Assembly (NCBI GenBank): GCA_016703025.1
Contig: JADJCV010000004.1
Location: forward strand, 2,793,501-2,857,500
Origin: Candidatus Avedoeria danica
GTDB lineage: Bacteria > Chloroflexota > Anaerolineae > Epilineales > Epilineaceae
Length of the DNA: 64,000 nt
Direction: 5' to 3'
Below the pieces are notes generated by a model. That model was not told the DNA's origin, did no database searches, and saw only the letters and a list, made by a program, of their open reading frames with translations. Positions 8,097 through 15,596 of the stretch are shown one piece after another; the stretch's first letter is position 1; the number at the start of each line of letters is the position of its first letter. Position numbers and translations under genes: made by a program.

Positions 8097-9385
8097 GCAG
8101 TGACGACCCGGGCCCGCGCCACCCCATGCCCCGCCACGGCCGTCACGACGATCCGCAACCCGCGCCATTCGACGACATCGCCGACGACCGGCGGCCGGTT
8201 GAGGCGGGCCAGGACCAAGCCGCTGACCGTGTCGACCTCGTCGTCATCGAGGCTGCGCTCCAGGGCCTCGCCGACCTCGTCGAGGCGCAAGGTGCCCGCC
8301 ACGTCCAGGCTGCCGTCATCGGACCGCACGACGTCCAGCGGCTCGTCAGCGCCCTCGGACACCTCGCCGACGGCCTCCTCGCACAGGTCCTCGATCGTCA
8401 CGATGCCATCCGTGCCGCCGTGCTCGTCCATGACGACGACGAGCTGTGTGCGGGCCGCGCGCATGGCGGCGAGGACCTCATCGAGTTCGCTTTGGGCGCT
8501 GAGGAAGACCGTCGGCCGCACGGCGGTGCGGGTCAGCGCGCGGTCGTCGCGCACCAGCCGGAGCACGTCCTTGATGTGCACAATGCCGACGATGTGGTCG
8601 AGGTCGCGTTCGTACACGGGGTAGCGCGTATGCGTGTCGTCGGCCAGGAAGCGCCGCAGGGCATCGGGCGAAGCGCCGAGCGGAAGGCCGTCAACGCGGA
8701 CGCGCGGAACCATGATCTCCTCGGCCATGCGCTCGCCGAAGCTGAAGAGGTCGCGCAGCATCTGGCCGGCCTCGGCCCGCAGCAGGCCGCCGGCCTCGCT
8801 CTCCTCCACGAGGTACTGCAGGTCGCCCGGCGAATAGAAGTGGCCCGTCGATCGCTCCCGGCGGATGCCGAGCAAGTACAGCACGCCGTTGCCCAGCCGG
8901 TTCAGCCCGATGACGAGCGGCAGGCAGACGGTTTGGATCAGCAGCATCGGCCGGGTGACCCACAGCACCGTCTGCTCCGCTTGGATCAGCGCCAGGCTCT
9001 TGGGGACCATCTCGCCGATGACGATGTGCAGGTAGGTCAGGATCGCCACCGCCACCACCACGGCCACGGCATGGGCCGTGATCGATGCCGGCAGCCACGT
9101 CAGATCATGGAACACGGGCTCCAGCCGCTCGGCGAGCTGGTGTTCGCCGTACATCCCCAGGCCGAGGCTCGCAACCGTGATGCCGAGCTGCGCCGTGGCG
9201 ATGTACCGGTCCTGGCGCACGGGATCGCGCAGGATGCCCTCGACCAGCCGGGCCACCCTGTGCCCCTGCGCCGCGCGGCGCTCGATCGCGGCGCGCGGTG
9301 CGCCGATGATCGCGAACTCGGCGGCCACGAACAGCGCGTTCAGCAGCAACAGCAGCGCGACGATCGCGATCGGGCCGAAGCTCAT
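8093..9385 (-). CDS. CNNM/CorC-HlyC family membrane protein (second of pair)
   Basis: This is a 430-residue membrane protein of the CNNM/HlyC-CorC family, linked to Mg2+/Co2+ homeostasis and often misnamed hemolysin. It has an N-terminal DUF21 domain (~1-190) with four hydrophobic segments and the signature N-A-L-F-V-A-A-E-F-A. A CBS-domain pair follows (~205-335; E-I-M-V-P-R and D-G-I-V-T-I-E-D), then a C-terminal CorC/HlyC domain (~345-430). Its ATG overlaps the stop of the upstream paralogue by four bases (ATGA). The stop TAG is formed by the end of palindromic element copy A. Actual ion transport is not shown by sequence. Confidence 0.88.
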   Translation of the reverse strand: MSFGPIAIVALLLLLNALFVAAEFAIIGAPRAAIERRAAQGHRVARLVEGILRDPVRQDRYIATAQLGITVASLGLGMYGEHQLAERLEPVFHDLTWLPASITAHAVAVVVAVAILTYLHIVIGEMVPKSLALIQAEQTVLWVTRPMLLIQTVCLPLVIGLNRLGNGVLYLLGIRRERSTGHFYSPGDLQYLVEESEAGGLLRAEAGQMLRDLFSFGERMAEEIMVPRVRVDGLPLGASPDALRRFLADDTHTRYPVYERDLDHIVGIVHIKDVLRLVRDDRALTRTAVRPTVFLSAQSELDEVLAAMRAARTQLVVVMDEHGGTDGIVTIEDLCEEAVGEVSEGADEPLDVVRSDDGSLDVAGTLRLDEVGEALERSLDDDEVDTVSGLVLARLNRPPVVGDVVEWRGLRIVVTAVAGHGVARARVVTA

Positions 9386-10701
9386 GCGGAACCCTCAGCA
9401 CCTGGCCACGGCCGGACGATGAGGGACCGAATCGCCGGCCCGTCCATCCGCTCGACCTCGACCTCGACACCGTCGATCGTCAGCCGTTCGCCCCCGTCCG
9501 GCACCGTGCCGAGCGCGACGAGGACGCGGCCGCCCACGGTGTCGGCCTTGTCGTCGGCCCACTCGACGCCCAACCACTCGGCAGCCTCGTCGAGCCGCAG
9601 CGTGCCGGGCAGGCGAACCCGGCCATCGGGCAGCGGCTCGGGGCGCGCCTCATCCGCCTTGAACTCGTCGGCGACGCCGCCCACGAGCTCGGAGAGGATG
9701 TCCTCCAGCGTGACGAGCCCGTCGACGCCACCGTACTCGTCCAGCACGATCGCCAGGCGCGCCCGACGCGCCCGGAGCTCGGCCACGATGCGGTCAGCGG
9801 TGAGCGTGGACGGAACGATCGTGATCGGCTTGATGAGGTCCTGCCAGCCGTCGGCGTTGCCTTGTCCAACAAAGCGCGCCGCGACATCCTTCGTCTGGAT
9901 GAAGCCGATGCACTCGTCGATCTGGCCGCGGTACACCGGCGCACGCGTGAACGGGCTGTCGATCGCCCATGCCAGGATCGCCGCGCCGTCGCTTGAAGCC
10001 TCGATCGCATGGATGAAGCGGCGTGGGACCATCAGCTGCTTGGCCGTCCGGCGGCCCAGCTGCAGCGCTTGGCTCAGGCGGTGCTCCTCCTCGGCGTCGA
10101 GCAGGCCACCGTCCTTGCTCTCGGCGATGAGCATCGAGATCTCGTCCGGCGAGTGGATGTGCCGGTGGCCGTCGGCGGACTGCACGCCGAGCAGGCGCAG
10201 GATGATGAGCCCGCTGCCGTTCAACAACCCGATGAACCACCGGAAGACGGCCAGCGATGCCGTCATCGGCCAGTACAGCCAAAGCGACACCTGCGTCGGG
10301 AACTGCAATGCCAACGACTTGGGCACGAGCTCGCCGAACACGACGTTGAACGCCGTCAGCGCCAGCAGCGTCACCACCGTGCCCGTCGATGCCGCTGCCG
10401 CGGCCGTCCACCCGGTCCTCTCCAGCAGCGCGCCCAGCCCGTCGCCCAACCGCGATTGGCCGTACGCGCCCAGGATCAGGCCCGATAGCGTGATGCCGAT
10501 CTGGCTGGCGGCGATGTAGCGATCGAGTCGGTGGCTGTCGGAGATGATCGGCAGCAGCCGGCGCGCCACCGGGTGACCCTCATCGGCCAGCTGTGCGACG
10601 CGGCTCTGGCGGACGCCGACGGTGGCGAACTCGGCGGCCACGTAAAGTGCCGTGAAAGCGGTGAGGACGACGACCACGACGAGCGCGATGGCAACGCTCA
10701 C
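9382..10701 (-). CDS. CNNM/CorC-HlyC family membrane protein (first of pair)
   Basis: This is the first gene of a two-gene operon, 439 residues, with the same order as its neighbour. It has a DUF21 membrane domain (A-L-Y-V-A-A-E-F-A near residue 19, F-G-E-L-V-P-K-S at ~125), a CBS pair (Q-L-M-V-P-R-R and V-D-G-L-V-T-L-E-D-I-L) and a CorC/HlyC C-terminal domain (~355-430). The two proteins are clearly paralogous but strongly diverged, which suggests an old tandem duplication and possibly a heteromeric complex; this is inference. It is divergent from leucyl aminopeptidase, with 183 bp between them that must hold both promoters. Confidence 0.88.
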   Translation of the reverse strand: MSVAIALVVVVVLTAFTALYVAAEFATVGVRQSRVAQLADEGHPVARRLLPIISDSHRLDRYIAASQIGITLSGLILGAYGQSRLGDGLGALLERTGWTAAAAASTGTVVTLLALTAFNVVFGELVPKSLALQFPTQVSLWLYWPMTASLAVFRWFIGLLNGSGLIILRLLGVQSADGHRHIHSPDEISMLIAESKDGGLLDAEEEHRLSQALQLGRRTAKQLMVPRRFIHAIEASSDGAAILAWAIDSPFTRAPVYRGQIDECIGFIQTKDVAARFVGQGNADGWQDLIKPITIVPSTLTADRIVAELRARRARLAIVLDEYGGVDGLVTLEDILSELVGGVADEFKADEARPEPLPDGRVRLPGTLRLDEAAEWLGVEWADDKADTVGGRVLVALGTVPDGGERLTIDGVEVEVERMDGPAIRSLIVRPWPGAEGSA

Positions 10702-10884
10702 GCGCCCGCCCCGAAGCGCCGCGCACGATCAGCGCGGGCAGGCGGCGTACGTGGGCCGGCAGGCTCAACGGCGTGCATGGGCCAGAGTTTGCCGTCGGCG
10801 AGCGGCAGAGGCAAGATCGGCCCCCATTCGCCCTCCCGCCCGCACTGGCCGTGCCTCACTGGCCGATTCCCTTCGGAGCACCCG

Positions 10885-12393
10885 ATGCCCCTCCCTCCCG
10901 TTTCCGTCCGCCAAGGCGCCATCCAGGATGCCGCCGCCGACGCCGTAGTCGTGAACCTGTTCGCCGGCGTCGCCGAGCCCGGCGGGGCAACGGGCGCCGT
11001 CGACGCGGCACTCGGCGGGGCGATCCGCGACCTCATCCGGACCGGCGACCTCACCGGCGCCGCCGGCGAGGTGAAGGTGCTCTACCCTCGCGGCGCGATC
11101 CCGGCCCGCCGCGTCCTCGTCGCCGGCCTCGGTCCGGCCGACGGCTTCGACGTACACGCCGCCCGCCGCACCGCCGCCGCAGCGGCCCGCGCCGCGCGCG
11201 ACCTCGGCGCCGCCTCGCTGGCGACGATCGTCCACGGCGCCGGGATCGGCGGCCTCGATGCCGAGCGCGCGGCGCAGGCGACGGTCGAGGGGATGCTGGC
11301 GGCGCTCTATCGCTACGACGCGCCCAAGCAGAAGAAGGACGAGAAGGCGGTCAAGACGATCGAAGTCATCACGCTTGACGGTGCGCAGCTGCCGTCCGTC
11401 GAAGCCGGTGCGGCCACCGGCGCGGCCGTCGCCGACGGCGTGGCGCTGGCACGCGATCTGGCGAACGGACCGCCGAACATTTGCACGCCCGGCCACATGG
11501 CCGACACCGCACGCCGCGTCGCCGCCGACGTCGGACTCGACGTCGAGGTCGGCGACCGGGCGTGGGCGGCGGGGCACGGCATGGGCGCGTTCCTGGCCGT
11601 TGCGCAAGGCGCCGGACATGCGCCGGCGTTCATCGTGCTCAGCCACAACGCGGCCCGCACGGACGTGCCGACGCTCGTCCTCGTCGGCAAGGGCGTGACG
11701 TTCGACACCGGCGGGATCTCGATCAAGCCATCCGAGGGCATGGAGGCGATGCGCGGCGACATGGCCGGCGCGGCGGCGGTGCTCGGCGCGATGCAGGCGA
11801 TCGGGCGGCTGAAGCTGCCGCTGCGCGTGATCGGCATCACGCCGTGCACGGAGAACATGCCCGACGCCAACGCCTACCGCCCGGCCGACGTGATCACGGC
11901 CTCCAACGGCAAGACGATCGAGATCATCAGCACGGACGCCGAGGGCCGGATGATCCTGGCCGACGCGCTCGTCTACGCCGCCCGCTTCCAACCGGCCGCC
12001 GTCGTCGACCTGGCGACGCTGACCGGCGCGTGCGTCGTTGCGCTCGGCCAGAACATCGCCGCCGGGCTGTTCAGCAACGACGATGCGCTGGCCGGTCGGC
12101 TGTTGGCCGCCGGGGACGCCAGCCGCGAGCGCCTCTGGCGGCTGCCGCTGTGGCCCGAATACCACGAGGCGATCGAAACGGAGCGCGCGGACATGAAGAA
12201 CTCGGGCGGGCGGCAGGGCGGTGTCGCGACGTCGGCCGTGTTCCTTCAGGAGTTCACAAGCTATCCCTGGGCGCACCTCGACATCGCCGGGATGATGGAG
12301 CAGAAGAAGGGTTGGGATCTCGGGCCGGCGGGGGCCACGGGGTACGGGGTGCGGTTGCTGGTTGAGTTCGTGCGCGGGTGGGCGGTCGCATAG
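10885..12393 (+). CDS. pepA: Leucyl aminopeptidase (M17)
   Basis: This cytosolic M17 metallo-aminopeptidase releases N-terminal residues from peptides; it has 502 residues, normal for the family. The start ATG at 10885 is preceded by GGAG and begins M-P-L-P-P-V. The N-terminal macro-like domain covers ~1-165. The catalytic domain holds G-K-G-V-T-F-D-T-G-G-I-S-I-K-P (~270-284), with the metal-binding Lys and Asp. S-T-D-A-E-G-R (349-355) is the family signature NTDAEGR with Asn replaced by Ser. A-T-L-T-G-A follows, as in PepA. It is divergent from the CNNM pair and ends 40 bp before the acyltransferase start, so the two may be co-transcribed. Confidence 0.93.
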   Translation: MPLPPVSVRQGAIQDAAADAVVVNLFAGVAEPGGATGAVDAALGGAIRDLIRTGDLTGAAGEVKVLYPRGAIPARRVLVAGLGPADGFDVHAARRTAAAAARAARDLGAASLATIVHGAGIGGLDAERAAQATVEGMLAALYRYDAPKQKKDEKAVKTIEVITLDGAQLPSVEAGAATGAAVADGVALARDLANGPPNICTPGHMADTARRVAADVGLDVEVGDRAWAAGHGMGAFLAVAQGAGHAPAFIVLSHNAARTDVPTLVLVGKGVTFDTGGISIKPSEGMEAMRGDMAGAAAVLGAMQAIGRLKLPLRVIGITPCTENMPDANAYRPADVITASNGKTIEIISTDAEGRMILADALVYAARFQPAAVVDLATLTGACVVALGQNIAAGLFSNDDALAGRLLAAGDASRERLWRLPLWPEYHEAIETERADMKNSGGRQGGVATSAVFLQEFTSYPWAHLDIAGMMEQKKGWDLGPAGATGYGVRLLVEFVRGWAVA

Positions 12394-12433
12394 CGCGCGC
12401 GGCGGCGATCATCCTGACCCGGCTGGTCGGGCC

Positions 12434-13774
12434 ATGATCTATCGCATCCTCCGCGCCTACTTTCGACTCGCGCTCAAGGTCTTCTACCGCTCGATCGAGG
12501 TCGAAGGACTGGCGAGCGTCCCGGCGACGGGGCCGGTGATCTTCGCGCCGAACCACGCGAACGGCCTGCTCGACCCGATGTTCATCGCGCTGGCCGTCGA
12601 GCGGCCGGTCTGGCTGACGGCCAAGAGCACGCTGGCCCAACACCCGCTCGTCGGCTGGCTCATGCGCGCCGGCAACGTCGTCGCGCTCCATCGCACCCAG
12701 GATGCGGGCCAGGGCGCCGACCCGCGGGCCAACCTCGCGGCGCTGGCGACGCTGGGTGAGCGGCTGAAGGCCGGCCGGGCGGTCATCATCTTCCCGGAAG
12801 GCCAGAGCCACAACGACCCCGGCCTCCGCCCGTTCAAGCGCGGCGTCGCCCGCCTGGCCTATGACCACGTGGCCGACGGCAATGCCGGGGGGCTGCGGAT
12901 CGTGCCCGTCGGGATGTGGTTCGAGGACAAGGACGGCTTCCGCTCGCGCGCGCTCGTCCGCTTCGGCCCGCCGATCGACGTCGGCGCCTGGCGGGCGGCG
13001 CGTCCGGACGCGCCGGCGCAGGCGCTGACGGCCGACCTCCAGGCGGCTGTCGACGGCGCCGCGGTGACGTTCGCCGATCGACGGGAGGCGCTCATGCTGG
13101 CCTACGCCGCCGAGATCGCCGAGACGCGCGGCCGCAAGCCGGCACCACTCGGCGCCGCCGGACCGCGCCTTGGCGATCGCGCACAGCTCGTCGAGCGGCT
13201 GCGCCGCGGCTACCGCCTCCTGTCGGCGGCCGCCGCGCATGAGCTCGATCCGCTCGTCGACCGCGTCGCCGACTATCGCCGTCAGCTGCGGCGCATGGGG
13301 ATCACGCCGGCGGAGGTCTATCTGCCGCTCGATCGGCCGCTGGCGGCGCGGTTCGTCGTGCGCGAGGCCGTCGTCGGGCTGGCCGGGCTGCCGTTCGCGC
13401 TGTGGGGAATCGTCACACATGCGCTGCCGGCCGCCCTCGTCTGGCTCGCAGCCCGCCTGCTGGCGCGCAAGAACGATCAGGTGGCGACGAGCGCCGTCTT
13501 CAGCGCGCTGGTCGTGTTCCCGCTGTGGTACGTCGTCACGACGCTCTTCTACTGGCTGCGCTGGTCGTGGCCGCCGGCGCTCGCCGCCACCGTCCTGACG
13601 CCGCTCTGCGGGATCGCGGCGCTCCTGTGGCTCGATCGCCTGCAGGCGATGGCCCGGCGCGCCGGGACGTACCTGCGGTTCGTGCGGCAGCCCGAGCTGC
13701 AGCGGGCGCTGGCGGACGAGGGGCAGGAGATCCTGGAGACGCTGCGGGCGTTCGAGGCGCGGCTGAGTCGCTAG
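12434..13774 (+). CDS. PlsC-like 1-acylglycerol-3-phosphate acyltransferase
   Basis: This membrane-associated acyltransferase is expected to acylate lysophosphatidate or a related glycerolipid, using acyl-ACP or acyl-CoA. Key motifs are N-H-A-N-G-L-L-D (H41-x4-D47, catalytic) and F-P-E-G (120-123, glycerol-phosphate binding). At 446 residues it is much longer than plain PlsC (~240). The extra C-terminal half has an Arg-rich helical region and two strong hydrophobic segments (~340-405), as in longer GPAT/AGPAT-like bacterial proteins. The ATG at 12434 is chosen because the similarity starts there. The TAG stop is provided by the left end of palindromic element copy B. Substrate specificity cannot be read from the sequence. 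Confidence 0.87.
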   Translation: MIYRILRAYFRLALKVFYRSIEVEGLASVPATGPVIFAPNHANGLLDPMFIALAVERPVWLTAKSTLAQHPLVGWLMRAGNVVALHRTQDAGQGADPRANLAALATLGERLKAGRAVIIFPEGQSHNDPGLRPFKRGVARLAYDHVADGNAGGLRIVPVGMWFEDKDGFRSRALVRFGPPIDVGAWRAARPDAPAQALTADLQAAVDGAAVTFADRREALMLAYAAEIAETRGRKPAPLGAAGPRLGDRAQLVERLRRGYRLLSAAAAHELDPLVDRVADYRRQLRRMGITPAEVYLPLDRPLAARFVVREAVVGLAGLPFALWGIVTHALPAALVWLAARLLARKNDQVATSAVFSALVVFPLWYVVTTLFYWLRWSWPPALAATVLTPLCGIAALLWLDRLQAMARRAGTYLRFVRQPELQRALADEGQEILETLRAFEARLSR

Positions 13775-13849
13775 TACTCTGTCACTGGACACGCTTCGGA
13801 TATCCGACAGAGGTAGTTGTCCGCAGACTCTGCAGTGACAGAGTACTAG
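13771..13849. repeat. Palindromic element, copy B
   Basis: This 79-bp element is bounded by a perfect 17-bp inverted repeat, CTAGTACTCTGTCACTG at 13771-13787 and its exact complement at 13833-13849. Inside are a 12-bp palindrome TCGGATATCCGA (13796-13807) and an 11-nt hairpin GCAGACTCTGC (13823-13833), so a single strand can fold into a stem with two side arms. The first CTAG includes the TAG stop codon of the acyltransferase. No ORF and no U-tract are present. Confidence 0.9.
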
Positions 13850-13954
13850 TTTGGGCCGGCGAGCCAAAGCGGCGGCGATGCCCGCGCGGCCGTCGACTCG
13901 GGGTCGGGCCGCGCGTCGGGGTCGGGCCGCGACAATCGACGTCGGCACCCGGCG

Positions 13955-14905
13955 TCATGGGTCCGGCGTCGGCTCGCACTCCGTGCGGATGCACTGCGCG
14001 CGCATCTCGGCCGCCAGCCGCTGACAGTCCTCGACGCTGCCCCCACGGCCGACGCAGTCGCGGTACGCCCCGTTCGACTTCCGCGTGCACGCTTCCTCGC
14101 AGTCGCCCGCCCGCGGCGGTTCCTGGGGCGTCGCGGTCACCGTCGGCTCCGCGTGCGGCGTCGCGGTTGGCGGGCGGCCCTCGGTTGGCGGCGGCGTGGG
14201 CGACGGTTCCGTCGACGGCTTGGGCCGGTCGGTCGGCGGGGGTGGTTCGGTGGGCGGCGGCGTCGAGGACGGCCGCAGCGTGTCCGTCGGAGGCGGGGGC
14301 GACGTGCGCGTCGCGGTGGCGGTGCGGCGCCGGGTCGTCGGCGTCGCCGCGGCCGTCGGGGCGAGCGTTCGCGGCGGCGGCGGGGTCGCGATCGGCGTCG
14401 CCACGAGGGTCCCCGCGGCGCGGCCGGCGAGCGCCGGGTTCGACGCGGCGGTCGGTGTCGCGCTCGGTGTGGGCGTGGCGGTGGCCGAGGGCGTGACCGT
14501 GGCGCTGCGCGCCGGCGACGTCGCACTGGCCGTCGCTGCCGCCGTCGGTGTCGTCTCCGCCACGGGCGGCGTGGTGGGCGGCCGGAAGATGCTGGCGATC
14601 AGGCCGTAGACGAGCGTGAGCGACAGGATGCCGACGGCCACCTTGGCCCACAGCGGTGGCTGCGGGGTGGTGCCGCCGAGGTCGTCGGGCGCGGCCAAGC
14701 GTGCATTGCCGGCCGGACCGTCGGGCGCGGCGGCGCCGGCGGACGAGCGGAGCTCACTCGCCAGCCGCCGGGCGAACGCTGCACGCGGCACGTAGCCCTG
14801 CGCGTCGGCGACGAGGCGGCGGGCGATGTCGGCCATCTCGGGGTCGATGCCCTCGAGCACCGGCTCGCCGTCCGGGCGGCGCGTCACGTCGTCAGCGGCG
14901 CTCAT
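13955..14905 (-). CDS. Single-pass membrane protein with Thr/Pro-rich stalk and Cys-rich end
   Basis: This is a 316-residue protein of unknown family, encoded directly after an ECF sigma factor with a 14-bp overlap, the usual position of an anti-sigma factor. Residues 1-80 are cytoplasmic and contain a helix-rich segment (P-E-M-A-D-I-A-R-R-L). One membrane helix covers ~85-107. Residues 108-265 form a Thr/Pro/Ala-rich low-complexity stalk likely outside the membrane. The last ~45 residues contain six cysteines spaced C-x3-C-x10-C-x8-C-x10-C-x4-C, suggesting disulfides. No zinc-binding HxxxCxxC anti-sigma motif is seen. A sensor or anti-sigma role is inferred from position only. Confidence 0.65.
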   Translation of the reverse strand: MSAADDVTRRPDGEPVLEGIDPEMADIARRLVADAQGYVPRAAFARRLASELRSSAGAAAPDGPAGNARLAAPDDLGGTTPQPPLWAKVAVGILSLTLVYGLIASIFRPPTTPPVAETTPTAAATASATSPARSATVTPSATATPTPSATPTAASNPALAGRAAGTLVATPIATPPPPRTLAPTAAATPTTRRRTATATRTSPPPPTDTLRPSSTPPPTEPPPPTDRPKPSTEPSPTPPPTEGRPPTATPHAEPTVTATPQEPPRAGDCEEACTRKSNGAYRDCVGRGGSVEDCQRLAAEMRAQCIRTECEPTPDP

Positions 14906-15563
14906 TCGAACCTCCGGGCGACACGTCGCCCAAGCCGTCGCGCAGCTTTCGCAGCCCGCGGTGCAGGATCATCTTCACCGCGCTCTCGTCCTTGCCGAGG
15001 ATCGCGCCGATCTCGAGGACCCGGAGCCCGCCGTAGAACCGCAGCGTGATCGCCTCCTGCTGGTCGGCCGACAGTGTCGCAAGCGCGATCCGGATGGCAT
15101 CGCGCGCCTCGACGTGCGATGCGTCGGGCTCGGCTTCCGGCGCGGGCACGGCGTGCGCATCGCCATCGTCGAGGGCTTCCGGCACGCCGTGCGCGTTCGC
15201 GCGGCGGTGGGCGATGATCTGACGGCGGGCGATCGTGAACAGCCACGCCGCGAACAATCCCCGTTCCTCATATCGTCCGATGGACTGCAGCGCGCTCAGG
15301 AAGGCCACCGAGGTGATGTCCTCCGCGTCGTCGCCGGTGGCCACCCGCGCGCGGACATAGCGGTACACGGTCGGCAAGTACCGGCGGTAGAGCGAATCGA
15401 ACGCCGTCGGATCGCTGCGCGCAGCCGCGGCGAGCTCGGCGTCAGTCGGCTCGGTCACGGATGACGGCTCGGTCAAGGACGGCGGCACGGCCACGGCACG
15501 TGGCGCGCGCGGCGGAGCGGCAGGGAGCGGGATCGCTGGCCATGGCGGCAGGGTAGCATACAT
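14892..15563 (-). CDS. ECF-family RNA polymerase sigma factor
   Basis: This is an extracytoplasmic-function sigma-70 factor of ~223 residues. After a Pro-rich N-terminal stretch of ~40 residues, region 2 runs D-A-E-L-A-A-A-A-R-S-D-P-T-A-F to D-A-E-D-I-T-S-V-A-F and W-L-F-T-I-A-R-R (~40-110). A variable acidic linker follows, then region 4 with A-L-A-T-L-S-A-D-Q-Q-E-A-I and L-G-K-D-E-S-A-V-K-M-I-L-H-R (~150-210). The start is uncertain: ATG at 15563 is used, but in-frame GTGs lie closer to the conserved region. It is the third gene of a minus-strand run after SCO1 and patatin, and precedes the membrane protein that may regulate it. Target promoters are unknown. Confidence 0.88.
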   Translation of the reverse strand: MYATLPPWPAIPLPAAPPRAPRAVAVPPSLTEPSSVTEPTDAELAAAARSDPTAFDSLYRRYLPTVYRYVRARVATGDDAEDITSVAFLSALQSIGRYEERGLFAAWLFTIARRQIIAHRRANAHGVPEALDDGDAHAVPAPEAEPDASHVEARDAIRIALATLSADQQEAITLRFYGGLRVLEIGAILGKDESAVKMILHRGLRKLRDGLGDVSPGGSNERR

Positions 15564-15596
15564 CACCGTATCGAATCGCGTCGGACCGCCAATCCG

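Noticed and set aside
7976..10519. 847-residue plus-strand ORF over the CNNM pair
   Set aside because: Composition is Arg/Gln/His-rich with no domain, and the opposite strand has two clear CNNM proteins.
13782..14651. Alternative minus-strand ORF over the stalk protein gene
   Set aside because: It is a frame shadow; the ORF ending at 13955 has a membrane helix and an ordered Cys module and overlaps the sigma gene stop properly.
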